A stretch of 64,000 bases of DNA from Hormiphora californensis. Its lineage: Eukaryota > Ctenophora > Tentaculata > Cydippida > Pleurobrachiidae. Position 1 is the first letter of the stretch. Each line of letters begins with the position of its first letter. A program made the position numbers and the translations under genes. Positions 42,001-59,600 of this stretch are shown here, piece after piece. The stretch is from contig CM035356.1 in assembly GCA_020137815.1 (NCBI GenBank), positions 883,001-947,000 of the forward strand. Direction: 5' to 3'. Under the pieces are notes generated by a model. The model saw nothing but the letters and a program-made list of their open reading frames with translations, was not told the origin of the DNA and searched no databases.

Positions 42001-43062
42001 GTGCAATCGTATTAGTAACAACACTCCTCTCTCTCCCTAGTCTCTACGCTCGAGTTGACCTGGGCATTCTCTCGGACATCACCGAAATGCACCAAACTAC
42101 GGAACAACGTCAGGAGAAAGTAGCAGCAATCCGAGCCCAGCTGGAGCAGCAGATCGAGAAAATGGAGAACTTTATTTTCCGTGTTGGATCTCGTAAGTAC
42201 AACACATGCAATTATTCCTGTCCCTAATGATTCATACACGCTACATGGCGTTATATTACTTTTCTCTGGAGCAGCTGTCATTTTGATTTGACCTCCCCCG
42301 GTGCGCGTGTTGCTATAGAAACACGGTGCGCGCGGACATTAAAGTATGGTGTTGCACTCTTGTCAGCACTCGTACAGTAGACCCCCTCTCGTTTCAGCGA
42401 CCCCAACGTCCAACATTGTGGCATCCCCCAAACCTCTCACCGCCCTAGTGGAGATAGATCACAAACAGATCGAGGAAATTCGACCACCATGTAAGTACCG
42501 GGCCGAATTTTGTGTTATTTTGACGTCCCATTTCTCCCAGAATTAATAATTTAGAGCTCCTGTAGGGACGGGTGGAGTTACAAAGGCTCCCTTCACGGCG
42601 CAAACCGGGGCCACTAGGCACACCCTCGGTGCCTCTACCAACTTTTCCAGCGTCCTTTGATGTTCGAGTTAGCGACCAGCCCATTGCAGCTTCATTAAAC
42701 CCAAACCTGCTTTCACGCACATTATACCTTGCACTTGCTTTAAATCAACACACTGAGATAGTTTTCCAATATTATTGACAAGCACACATTCAGTTTCTAG
42801 AAAGTATAGTCCAGCCGATTCAACTTGCACTTTGCCACATTTAACAGACCTTTTTCAGTGAAATTTTCAACCATATCCCTGGCACCTATATCATGATTCA
42901 GACGGACAAGCGAGCTGAAATCTTGTACGGCCGCTTGTCTAGCTTCATACATCAAATCGCTGCAAATTAATTAGCAACTAATTAGTAATTAGGGCCATAT
43001 TTTAACCAGTTGTTGTTTCAGGGAGACCGAACAAGACAAAGACAGCACCTTGGACCAGCTAA
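30061..43062 (+). CDS. Long coiled-coil protein, about 22 exons, possibly CCDC175/CCDC178-type
   Basis: Predicted filament-like coiled-coil protein. It starts MAVQVHTAVTPLDTK. Exons include 30061-30142, 30268-30350, 30448-30559, 34872-35008, 35117-35194, 35285-35338, 35492-35710, 35932-36041, 36192-36300, 36691-36800, about 37808-37947, 38119-38190, 38277-38340, 38480-38630, 38737-38909, 39069-39200, 39367-39485, 39616-39696, 39876-40068, 40205-40312, 42041-42192, 42399-42490 and 43022-43062. Nearly all encode heptad-rich, charged helix (for example KLEKERNQLHN, RLKRENAELEFRI). The early segment QRLHDALEAETIKASVLRH recalls the CCDC175-type N-terminus, but I hold that loosely. Most junctions I checked keep phase; around 36800-37808 phase is unresolved because a TIR element ends at the exon. 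An open stretch at 41772-42000 was not needed for the frame. Intron 3 contains a nested opposite-strand gene. Confidence 0.75.
30833..30890 (+). tRNA. tRNA-like sequence, 58 nt, lacking an anticodon arm
   Basis: A perfect 7-bp acceptor stem (GGGTTTG with CAAACCC) encloses a D-arm-like AGCTTAGTGGT (A-box-like) and a T-arm with the B-box GGTTCAATTCC. About 14-15 bases expected for the anticodon arm are absent, so no anticodon can be assigned. It is probably a tRNA pseudogene or tRNA-derived remnant. It lies in intron 3 of the coiled-coil gene. Confidence 0.55.
31111..34297 (-). CDS. LURP-one/tubby C-terminal-like domain protein
   Basis: Small protein of about 217 residues built almost entirely from a LURP-one-related (tubby C-terminal-like, scramblase-like) beta-barrel with a final helix. 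Exons, all in phase: 34297-34118 (MAQHKALVQAS; PFQLLLKEKAFKIRDDCFK), 33728-33631 (LKDMYGNDICKIKTKLWAF), 32377-32234 (DTWHILAGENLEERRV), 31345-31111 (ending YYLTIEPGVDVAFMTSLALV then WDYAFSDA and stop). The EPGVDVAFMTSLAL segment is the usual hydrophobic C-terminal helix of the fold. Function is unknown; relatives have been proposed to bind membranes or lipids. It is nested in intron 3 of the coiled-coil gene on the opposite strand. A MITE sits on one donor and a minisatellite on one acceptor. Confidence 0.8.
31346..31895. repeat. 31-36-bp minisatellite (about 17 units) seeded at a LURP-gene acceptor
   Basis: Units of the form TGCCTGGGGAGAGAGGGG plus TTAGGGGCTGCA run from the exon edge at 31345 to about 31895. 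On the gene strand each reads CTCTCCCCAG|GCACCTGCAGCCCC, almost identical to the real acceptor and the first bases of exon 31345-31111 (GCACCTGAAGCCCC). The repeat therefore multiplies a complete 3' splice site. Confidence 0.93.
32121..32229. mobile_element. hAT-like MITE, copy 2 (109 bp), inserted on a splice donor
   Basis: Same family as 5406-5514 (two base differences, same length). The flanking 8-bp direct repeats are TTACCCAG at 32113-32120 and 32230-32237. On the LURP gene strand this duplicate reads CTGG|GTAA and is the 5' splice site of exon 32377-32234. The insertion again duplicated a donor. Confidence 0.9.
32739..33533. repeat. About 795-bp foldback element
   Basis: The left arm (ATAGTAGAGTCGATAAC, from about 32739) is inverted at the right end (GTTATCGACTCTACTAT, to about 33533). 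The arms are roughly 280 bp and nearly identical, including AACATTTCAACTGCTG and its complement. The centre (33030-33240) is unique. It sits in the LURP gene intron. The high arm identity suggests recent origin or gene conversion. Confidence 0.85.
37149..37822. mobile_element. TIR element ending beside a coiled-coil exon
   Basis: The terminal repeat GTTGTCAGGATTTCCTT at about 37150 is inverted at the right end (AAGGAAATCCTGACAAC, about 37806-37822). The 0.67-kb body holds a short Arg/Gln/Ser-rich open frame (SRSRRTAAVREQAREYDR). I cannot assign this to a transposase. The right end overlaps the presumed start of the exon at about 37808. Confidence 0.65.
40371..41340. repeat. Degenerate tandem array with TGCAAGGGCA motifs and a G tract
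   Basis: Four diverged units of about 200 bp share a block like AAATATCGACTTGAAACTTT followed by GGAATGTTCTT (near 40575, 40775, 40985 and 41190). Each is followed by AATTAATTAATTA and GTGCAAGGGCA or TGCCCCTGCACA motifs. A run of about 24 G lies at 40518-40541. It occupies the intron after exon 40205-40312 of the coiled-coil gene. No coding sequence is recognised. Confidence 0.7.
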
Positions 43063-44199
43063 AATGATATACCAGGGACATTTTATCAATAATTCGGCTC
43101 TATTGAGTTTTAGAAATTAGAGCGAGACTGAGAAACTGTGTATGTGTAGTACAAATTGTACATAGAATATATACTGTAGATTTTAACTTGTTCAGTGTTC
43201 TCCCTCTTTTAACCAAGACTTGTCCTCCCAATTAATATTAAACACCCCACACAGTTTGAATTATCATCCGAAAATTAACTAAAACAACTTTGTTAAACTG
43301 TGTGGAGTCTTAGCAGAAAAAGACGGAGTTTTAAAATCAAAAGAATTTTACTCAAATTGACACAAAACACACACATTAATGATCCTGTGATTGTGTGGTA
43401 AATGGTATAAGGTATGAATCACTCACACATCAAGTGTTTCAAAGCAGGGCTATAATATATGAACTCTTGCAGCCTTAAAATACTGTTGTGAATGGAAACC
43501 CGGCACAAAAAAAAAGGGAAATATAAATTTTCACACATTTTCTGTCACTACTGCATGGAACAATATCGCAGCCCCATTTTTAGTTCTAAAACACGCAATA
43601 AACATGTTTTGTAACCCTATATAATATATTGACACCATTGTCCATAGCGATCGCATTATCATCATATCGATATCCACCACGGACCGAAACAGTACGGTCC
43701 GAGATAGGGCATTGTACACACATTTATACTTATACACAAACGTTGGGTGACACAGACACACGCTATATATAACACACACGGTACGTTAAAAATGATCTCA
43801 AAATATAAAACACTCATCTGACCAAACTCACTACTGCACTGCTAATTGTTGAGTAACAACAACTGCTTGAAACATCTATCCCACGATATGACGACACACA
43901 CTACTGCTGCAGGGGGGGAATCAAACAGCAAACGAGAGGGACGGTTCCAAAATACGGCACACACACACTCGCAAAAAGATTGTTTAACAGCGCTGTTTTA
44001 GAAAGATCAACGATAAAACTAAACTGCAAAAAGTGTCAAAAGAAGGCGCACACATGTTTTGTCTTCCCTCCCAGTATATAACAAGGTATATATTTGTATA
44101 TAGATCTGAAATAGTTTCTCTGAGGATAACACGCATAAAAACAGAACTGACATCACATCTGTCATATCTTCCTAGATTGTAGAATTGTGAAGAGCATCA
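43063..44199. other. Intergenic region between convergent genes
   Basis: The coiled-coil gene (+) stops at 43062 and NOS1AP (-) stops at 44200, so this 1.1 kb holds the two 3' UTRs. AT-rich segments and AATATTAA/AATAAA-like signals are present. No exon, repeat array or RNA gene is supported. Confidence 0.6.
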
Positions 44200-51406
<7,207 letters not shown>

Positions 51407-51720
51407 GGTGATCTACTGGTGTTGGACAGCGTGTCACTCTTTCTCCAAGCACGGGGGGTTTGAGCGCTGGCTATGACATTTGCAGATCGCCTATAAGATA
51501 TATGTACAGTGATTTACTCAGTATGCTCACATGTTCTCCAGCATGGTCAGTAATACACACGCACCCAATATAAAGGTATCTCTAAAACCAATAAATAAAT
51601 ACAAAACATTATTCAGACAAACAAAAAAAGGGGGCATAGCCACTGGGTCACGGCAGTGAGCCATTTATTAAAAACACCGGGGAAAAAAGGGGAAAAAAGG
51701 GGTCGGGTTGATTGAAAGCC

Positions 51721-51808
51721 CTGGTTAACTTCCAATTAACTTCCTATTAACTTCCTATTAACTTCCTATTAACTTCCCACTAACTTCCTATTAACTTCAT
51801 GTTAACTT
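51721..51808. repeat. 11-bp tandem repeat at the DOHH stop codon
   Basis: About seven units of AACTTCCTATT (gene strand AATAGGAAGTT) run from about 51727 into the end of the DOHH frame. The last sense codons and stop (GGA AGT TAA) form the first unit, so the array multiplies the stop region. Confidence 0.85.
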
Positions 51809-52698
51809 CCGTTCCTCAGATTCTGCAGGGTATCTGCATACTGGAACTCATCCTGGTTCATATCCAGTGCAATCTCACAACTCTGTTTAACGATTACATC
51901 CCGATCAGTTAAATGATCACTCAGAATCTTCCTACTCTCTGCACTTTCCAGCGCTCCAAGAGCCTCCGCGCACTCGTGCCTCACCATTGGATCATCATCT
52001 AGATCACGTAGCTTTGCTGCCAGCCCCGGGATGGCGTGAGAGTCAGCCAGTTGCCCCAGGACATATGCAACCTCGTGCCGGAGCAGGGCACTATCAGCAC
52101 AATCCAACCCGGCGACAAGGCCGTCAATTGATTCCGGGGTCCCGATATTTCGTAACGAGAACATGGCACGATATCGGTCAAACAGGCTGTGTGAGGTACT
52201 GGTTAGAATATCCCGTAGTTCTGGTACTGTTTTGTCCTTATTGAAGGCGGGTGCGGGGTCTACAGAGGAGAATGGTGATTCTGTTGTTGTATCTTGGACC
52301 ATCTTGATCCTTTCTACAGCTAACTCACATGTCTCTCTTAGCACTTGACTCTCGTGGGTGAGATAACTTTCTAACAGTGGTAAGGATTTCATAAGTCCGA
52401 TAGCACCAATCGCTTCCCCCGCCTCATGACGTACAATAATTGGCTGATTAGCATCCTCTAGCACTTCAGTCAGTTTAGGAAGAGCACTCTCCTTCTGCAT
52501 TTGACCGAGACAAAATGCCAGCTCGTGTTTTAACAACTCGGATTCATCCCCAAAAACTGCACAAATCTTCTCCACGGCATCGTCCGATCCGATGTTCATG
52601 AGGGTGAATAGAGCTCGAAACCGGGCGGGCAGAGGGGTTTCAGGATTGGCTAACACTGAACCGACCTGTTCGAGCTCCTGGGCTGTTGCAGTGACCAT
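51802..52698 (-). CDS. DOHH: Deoxyhypusine hydroxylase
   Basis: Diiron HEAT-repeat enzyme that hydroxylates deoxyhypusine on eIF5A, the last step of hypusine formation in the cytosol. A single uninterrupted frame of 298 residues is close to the family length of about 300. Two halves each carry HEAT-like repeats with paired His-Glu iron ligands: KHELAFCLGQ (His58-Glu59), RHEAGEAIG (His91-Glu92), RHEVAYVLGQ and RHECAEALG. The first ATG (MVTATAQELE) gives the expected N-terminus. It lies 188 bases downstream of EMG1 on the same strand, also intronless. An 11-bp tandem repeat starts in its stop codon. Confidence 0.97.
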   Translation of the reverse strand: MVTATAQELEQVGSVLANPETPLPARFRALFTLMNIGSDDAVEKICAVFGDESELLKHELAFCLGQMQKESALPKLTEVLEDANQPIIVRHEAGEAIGAIGLMKSLPLLESYLTHESQVLRETCELAVERIKMVQDTTTESPFSSVDPAPAFNKDKTVPELRDILTSTSHSLFDRYRAMFSLRNIGTPESIDGLVAGLDCADSALLRHEVAYVLGQLADSHAIPGLAAKLRDLDDDPMVRHECAEALGALESAESRKILSDHLTDRDVIVKQSCEIALDMNQDEFQYADTLQNLRNGS

Positions 52699-52886
52699 GC
52701 CTAGACAAGGAGGGAGATTAGGGACGTAATAAGAGATAGAGATGGGAGAGAGGGGAGAGATATAGAGAGAGGGGAGGGAGAGAGGGAAGGAGGGAGAGAG
52801 AGAGAGAGAACAAAGTTATATGACACGGTTAGGTGTAAGTTTTATCTGTTAAAAGAATAATAAGTTAATTTAAAAACGCATACAGA

Positions 52887-53556
52887 TTACAAAATACCCC
52901 ACGCCTCCTCAAAAGCATCACACAGTTTGGTGCAGGTAAGGGCCGCGGACAGAGGATAATTACTAATTCCTATATTTTCCTCCGTATAGTCCACAGTTAA
53001 CAGCACCGTGAGCCTGTGCACCAATCACCATGACAACTGGCTCATCAGTAACTAGTTCCCTGGGTCTCACACACCGGGGAGCATTGAACGTCATGCAGTA
53101 TTTCCGGCAACCAACGGGGAAATAGTCAGATACGGGGTTCTTGATGACTTTCAGGAGTTTGTTAGGACCGTCTGCGGCGTGTATACTGAGCTTGTGTAGA
53201 AGCTGGACCATGAGACCACAAAACCGGTCAAATGTCCGGGGGATCCGGGTGGCTGGATTTACCTCTATCAACACATTTCGTTCTGTGTGGATGTACACTT
53301 GGAGTTTACCCGCTCTATTCAGGGGGCTGTCTAATAACATGAGTAGGCACTGATGGGTGATATCGGGTCGAGCAACACTTTTGGCGTCTTTTGCATTTTT
53401 CTGTTTGTCGGCGGTGAGTAACTTGAACACTTTCCCAACTTTGATCGTCTCAAGTGATGCATTTTCTAGCACAACAATAAGCCGCTTGTCAGAGGACGAT
53501 TTTTTGGCAATTTTCGCGGGTCTTTGAGCTACATCTTCGTCTGAGCTGTCTGCCAT
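52887..53556 (-). CDS. EMG1: EMG1/NEP1 rRNA pseudouridine N1-methyltransferase, one-base frame break
   Basis: SPOUT-family enzyme that methylates a pseudouridine in 18S rRNA (needed for hypermodified m1acp3-psi) and helps small-subunit assembly. One exon. The start ATG at 53556 (MADSSDEDV) is the first methionine in frame. The frame then shows LIVVLENASLETIKVGK, RPDITHQCLLMLLDSPLNRA, NVLIEVNPATRIPRTFDRF, IKNPVSDYFPVG and VVMVIGAQAHG, all family signatures. At about 52997-53001 the frame shifts by one base: after AHGAV the conserved tail DYTEENIGISNYPLSAALT and WGIL continues in the next frame, with its stop at 52887. Read straight, the frame ends at 52963 in an unrelated tail. The downstream tail is fully conserved, so a sequencing indel is likely. 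Confidence 0.93.
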
Positions 53557-55001
53557 CTTTCTGGTTGAGGTTATTTTCAATTTTGGTTGAAAATTGACGA
53601 TAAAACATACATTTTCCGGCCCTGAAGCCTCTCAAATCACTTCAAAATGTTTTCGGAACGATCGAAAATCCATTAAAAGCTTGGCAAATGCTACAGAAAA
53701 GGAGGCGCTTTTTCAACTCAAAACTTGAAAACACAGAGTAAAAAATTTAAAAATCTCGATTTCTCGATTTGGGAAAATTAAAATGTTGCATGATCGTCCC
53801 GGCACGGCGCCGCTTCATTGCGCGAACGCCAAGTTTTCGCAAATCAACGCTGCATTGGAGCGCGCTTGTCATTTTGAGCTCAGTTTTTTACAGGTCCAAA
53901 AAAATTTTAAACAAGTTGACTCCTTTTCTTTTTTGAGGTGTTGTGCTGTTTGATGTGACTCTTGAAAAGCGCTTATGACTTATCCCGGGGGGCCAGCATT
54001 GTTTGCCAAATGTGACTCCTTCAGGAAAGTTTGGCAAACGCTGCTGGCCCCGATAGCGCAGCGCAGGATAAGGCACTAGGCAGCGCTTTTCAAGGTCCCA
54101 GTTGCAGTATAAATTCGCTTTTGGCAGGCCAAGTCATCCGTTCTGTAAAAAATACTCATGACGCGCTTTCGTGCTGCAGTCCCCCTCATTCAAAGTTCTC
54201 CTTGGTAAATGGCTAGAGTTGAAGCAGTAGAGATAAAGTTCACCAAACGCATTCTTGGAATGAGCGACCCGAGCTACTGGGATCGCTTGTAAAACTGAAC
54301 TTACACTCCTTGCAGCGACGTCGCGAAATCTACTATTTCATCATGGTGTGAAAGATGGCGAATGGAACTGCACCTAACAACATTGCGCTGACTTTCCACA
54401 ATAATATCCGACTTGGAAGGAAGGCTGAGGTTCCAACATCCCCCACCACCACACAAGTGTCTGTCGCTACGAAGTACCATTAATCCTTTGCCTACAGAGC
54501 GGCTCGACTTTGGAATACTCTACCAAGCAATGTGAATATTCTCGACAGAATAACAACTCAATTCTTGACTGGGCACGAATAGCTTCCAAGGAGGGGAAGG
54601 CTCTACGAGGAGCTAACACCTGTGCAGTATCTGTACAAAGAGGACTACAAGTCTAGAGCGATTCCCAGACCAAGGCTGGGACGATAATGCTTCTCGGCAA
54701 CAAGTTCATTTAGGAACATTAAATGTCATTTAAACGATTACAGTGCCTCCGCTGGTTATGCCCGTTACTAAAACATTTGTCGTGGGACCAAGGCGCCGTG
54801 ATAATATTCGGGCAAAGCAATCTCTAAAATTTCACCGGAAAACAAGACTTTTGACGCTCAGTTTGAATAGTCTCTGTCATTCTCAATGTCGCATAGTTAA
54901 GAAGTAATTAAATATTGATAATACTAAGCAATTAAATGTATTAAATTAAACCCCTGCTGTCATAGATCGATGGTAGTAACACCGTTGTCGCGTGTGTCAC
55001 C
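53557..55001. other. Intergenic region between divergent EMG1 and LARP1
   Basis: This 1.4-kb spacer separates divergent starts and should contain both promoters. It holds a hairpin (arms GGCCAGCATTGTTTGCC and GGCAAACGCTGCTGGCC, 53991-54049) and a degenerate LINE fragment (54205-54580). No other gene is recognised. Confidence 0.6.
54205..54580 (+). mobile_element. Degenerate non-LTR retrotransposon fragment (RT C-terminal region)
   Basis: Translation gives VEAVEIKFTKRILGMSDP and SYWDRL. After a one-base shift and two stops it gives LHSLQRRREIYYF, NIRLGRK and RAARLWNTLPSNV. These match the C-terminal pattern of LINE reverse-transcriptase ORFs (FTKRI, SLxxRR, RxxxLWNxLP). Frame breaks show it is dead. 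The 5' part is absent. Confidence 0.75.
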
Positions 55002-56103
55002 ATGTTAAGTGCAAAGATACCAGATGTAGATCAACGAGCCGCGGCTGATGGTTCCTGCAAATCAGCCTACATAGGTAAGAAGTGGTGAGAAAGGATGAAA
55101 TTATTATGATGGTATGTGGGTCGTTTATTGTGTTATATCGTTAAGATCTTAGCGATTCTAACTTACCGTTTTAATTACAGCGTCTTCCAAGCAAGATAAG
55201 CCAAATGCCTGGGCTAAACCTCTCATTCCTAGTGCCACTCCTTCGGCGAAACAACCAACTGAGGTATGATGTAGTACCAATACTGCTTTACCGCCCGGAA
55301 TCTTGTCAAAACAGATCACGTCTATCTTTCCGTATCTCTCCCTTCTCTCTCCCACATCTCCATCTCCCCTTCTCTTTATCTCTACATCTCCCACCCAGGA
55401 ACCAGCTCAGAACGGTGCAAAAGAAGCAACAACAGTACCAGTAAACGGCGTTGCTAAGCAACCCCAACCTGCAGCAGCCCGTCCTGCTAAAGCCTCCCCT
55501 AAAACTGTAACTATTGTCGATCCTCTACCAACAAAACACAATGGAAATGGTGGTAATGGATCCAATAACTCATCCGTCAACCCGTGGAAGACACCAACTA
55601 CTGTCGTCAAGGTTGATCAAACTAACTCTGACGTTTTGGATAAAGAAACTTGGCCGACACTTGATCAGCCAGCAATCGCTAAGGTAAGCAGTCGAAGGAT
55701 GATCAAGCTTTAGATACAATGTTATTATGTTACTAAACCATGAAAATTACCAGTTTCTATGTATGTAGTTTCAATTATTATATAGTTTGTAACGTTGTTT
55801 TCATGTACAGTAGAGTTCCGTTACGGCGGAAGAGTGCTTTATCGCGACAGGTGTCGGAGAGCTAGTTACACAAAGGAAAAACTACCGTTTAGTATAGCAG
55901 TAAACAAATGTTTCAGAAGAAACTTCTTCTGAAACATGTGTTTACTGTTATACTAAACGGTAGTTTTTCCTTTGTGTACGTTGTTTTCATCACAGTTATT
56001 CTTCATGACTGATATTGGCGAACAATTGTTTTGTTCTATTTTGCGTGCGTACATGTGTGCGTGTTCCTCTTTATTCCTTCTCTCTTCTTTCACTTTCTCT
56101 CTC

Positions 56104-56140
<37 letters not shown>

Positions 56141-56554
56141 TCATCTCTCTCATGCACGGCTCTACTAATGGCCATCTGGTATATCATATACAACAACGGT
56201 TTTTTTTAAAATGACCGCTGTTGTGATTGGGTTTGATTTCGTGTGGGATTTTAAACTCTCTCTCACCACGATTTACCGGGAGGATAAACTTCCCTCCGAT
56301 ATAGAGATTGACAGTATTTGACCCCGATTTACGAGGCAAAACCCTTCCCACTGCAGCGAGCATCCCGGTAAATCAGGGTCCGACTGTACGTGTACCTTTC
56401 AAATGTAACCTTTTTTTCTGCCAACAATTTCTCTCTCTAATTTCCTTTCTCTTTCACTCTCGTTCTCTCACTTCATATTTTACTCTCTTTCTTTCTCTTA
56501 TTTCTATCTCTACCTCTCGTTATATTCCTTCTCACTCTCTCTCTCTCTCTCACA

Positions 56555-56623
<69 letters not shown>

Positions 56624-59600
56624 CCTCTCTCTCATTCTATTTTCCTTCCATGATAAGAAGCGCTGATATTTGATAGGCACCTGGTGAGCTCCAGCTCGAG
56701 AATTCTCGCCTCCTATCACGTCCTCTGTTTAACACGTGTAATACCCCCTGTAATACTCTCATTTTATGTCAATCTCTGGCTCCCCCAATATCTCTGACTC
56801 ACTCAATCTCTAGCTCCCCCAATATCTAGCTCCCCTAATCTTTAGAAACCCTCCGCCAATCTTTACCGAAAGCTCATGATTCTTGAATTTTACTGATAGA
56901 ACTTTATTTTCTTTATTTCTCACACTTCTTATTCAGGTTGAGACGAAGGCACCCGTTACTGCCGCTGCCACTGTTGCTACTGTTATTCCTAGTAGTAAAC
57001 CATCTGGCAAGGTAGGAATTATACTCCTTTATAAATACAACTACTCCTTCATAAATACAACTACTCCTTAAATGTAATGTCACTATTTTGCAGGAAAACA
57101 AAGGTCCAGCTAGCAGTTTAGTTAAAGCTTCCACATCACCAAAGGTAAGAATATCTTTATTAAACTAATTAATTATCCTGGGGGGGGGGTTCAACCTAAA
57201 AATTTCCATTTCCATTTGCCAAAATCCGGGTATCGATGGAAATTTTTAGAAGTTTTTAGAAATTTTTAGAAGTTTTTAGTACAGTCGGACCCCGATTTAG
57301 TGGCATCCTCGGGGGAAAGAAATCCTGCCACTAAATCGGGGTGCCACTAAATCGAGGTGAGCCATATTTGGCCCATAAAAATCTATTTTAAGCCCAAAAT
57401 GCCATACTAAGACTAAAGACACCCCTAACTGTTATATGCAATATTCATTTATTGATTACATGATCATTTCTGATTAGAAATAGAAAACTATCAAATAAAT
57501 TTTTCAAAAAAATTGTGAAAAATTTTCTAAGTTATACCAGCCCGTCCGATGTGTTTCGAATCGGTGCAGCTTCCTGGATGTCCTGTCTAATTAGCGGGTT
57601 CGAAACGAACTGATACGTGATACCATGCCAAATCGGGGCACCCTAAGCGGGTGAGGAAGTATCAACATTTCAAAATAACTTTTTCTCTCAAAATTTATGG
57701 GGAGCACCGATCAAAGCATTGACAATCGTACTGTAAAATTTTGCAAAAAAAAGTTGTAAAATTTTTTAAAGGTATACCCGCCACATGACATCCGAATCGT
57801 GTTTCGAATCGGTGCATCTTATGGCATGTCCTGCTGCTAATTAGACGGTTCGGAACGAATCGAAACGTGATCCCCATCGAATCGAAATTTTGACGCTTGG
57901 TGAACTTATAATTCAATGGCCCCATGGGGATCACGTATCGGTTCGTTCCGAACCGTCTAATTAGCAGCAGGACATGCGATAAGATTCACTGATTCGAAAC
58001 ACGATTCGGACGTGGCTGGTATTCCTTTGAAAAATTTTCAAAAAAATTTCACAAAAAAAATCAAAAAAATTTTTGGGGGAAAAAAATCATGCCACTAAAT
58101 CGGGGTGCCACTAAATCGGGGGCCACTAAATCGGGGTCCGACTGTACTAAAAATTTCCAAAAATTTCTAAAAATTTCCAAAAATTTCCATTAATTTCCAA
58201 AAATTTCTAAAAATTTCTAAAAATTTCCAAAAATTTCCATTTACCAAGAAAAGAAAAATTAACAAAAACTTGAAAATATATAAACACAGTTGTCGAAGAA
58301 CTGGTTCCTTTTCCTTACCTCTTGTGACAACTGAGCATCAATAAGTTATTGAATGATAGATAAGACATCGATATCATATATTTTTGGGCAATCCGTACAA
58401 TTTCTTCAGAAATCATAGCTTCATTGGACAACTAAGGACGCGGACGTCTCGAAAACTGATTTAAAAGTAAGTTACCAAATAGCACAAGATACCTTATGTA
58501 CTTATATAAGGTGCTATTTGGTAACTTACTTTTAAATATTCCTTCGGACGGGTCCTTTTACCATGACTAATGCTTAATACCGTAGTAGATCAGGTTTCTT
58601 AGCATACAATATAGAAACTTAAACTCTTTTTTAAACTCGATAAGGGATATAGCGAGAATAAGTACTAACTTACTGTCGAAAACATGCATAGATTACCTGT
58701 CATTACCTTGGAATTGGGTTACCGACGAACTTATATAAACTTCTAAAAGTTTCTAAAAACTTCTAAAAATTTCTAAAAATTTCTAAAAACTTCTAAAAAT
58801 TTCTAAAAATTTCCATTTACTAAAAACTTCCAAAAATTTCCATTGTCCATAAATTTCTAAAAATTTCTAAAAATTTCTAAAAATTTCCAAAAAATTCTAA
58901 AAATTTCCAAAAATTTCCAAAAATTTCTAAAAATTTCTAAAAATTTCCAAAATAAAATTTCCATTTGCCAAAAAAGTGGGTATCAATGGAAATTTTTAGG
59001 GTTGAACCCCCCCCCTATCCTAGTTTAATTAATTGATTTTTTAGTATTTCTTGATCCTGTCCGACTGATACTTTGACAGTGAAATCCTGTCACCGTTTTA
59101 ACTATTTTATCTTACGATGATTTAAAGCCTGGCTAAACCGTAAACCGGTGAAGCAAACTGTTGAAATCATCAGTTTAAAATGAGAATGGTGTGTGAGAAC
59201 GAAAGAAAAAGAGAGTGAATGAAAAAGGGAGAAAGAAAGGGTAAATGATAGAGAAAGAGAAAGAAAGAGTGGATGAAAGAGAAAAAGAGAAAGGGGGGAA
59301 GAAAAAAGTATGCAAAGCAGCTCTGTGTACTGCTATTGGTGTAGGAAGAGGGTTGAGTGTGTTACATACATTCATGTTACACTCGCATATAACACATAAC
59401 CACATCCTGTTATAGAGAGAGACATGAGAGTGGGAGAGAGAAAGAGAGAGAGAGTGGGAGAGAGAGGTGGGGGGTAGAGAGGGAGAGAGACAGAGAGTGG
59501 GAGAGAGAGAGAGAGTGAGAGAGAGAGAGGGGGGTAGAGAGAGACAGAGAGGGAAAACCTCTTTTGTGTTTTACTTTTTTTTCTCACTTTATAGACTCTT

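Larger units (their letters stand above)
57180..59015. mobile_element. Composite element: outer TIRs with TATCCT duplication, AAATTTCC satellite inside
   Basis: The outer ends are GGGGGGGGGTTCAACC (left) and its inverse at 59001-59015. Both are followed inward by AAAAATTTCCAT-type sequence. Six-base direct repeats TATCCT flank them (57174-57179, 59016-59021). The flanks inside are arrays of the short unit AAATTTCTAA/AAATTTCCAA (58149-58260 and 58739-58950, inverted at 57240-57278). The pogo-like MITE 57282-58144 is nested in it. It lies in the LARP1 intron 57145-60271. Confidence 0.7.

Noticed and set aside
41772-42040. Open frame encoding DLKMLATCRFDKLNPYDSNFG, considered as an exon of the coiled-coil gene
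   Set aside because: There is an acceptor-like start but no convincing donor, and the flanking exons already join in phase without it; left unresolved.
53985-54115. tRNA-like look of CCCCGATAGCGCAGCGCAGGATAAGG
   Set aside because: It resembles an A-box region but lacks a B box and a foldable cloverleaf; the stretch is part of a hairpin and repeat-derived sequence.
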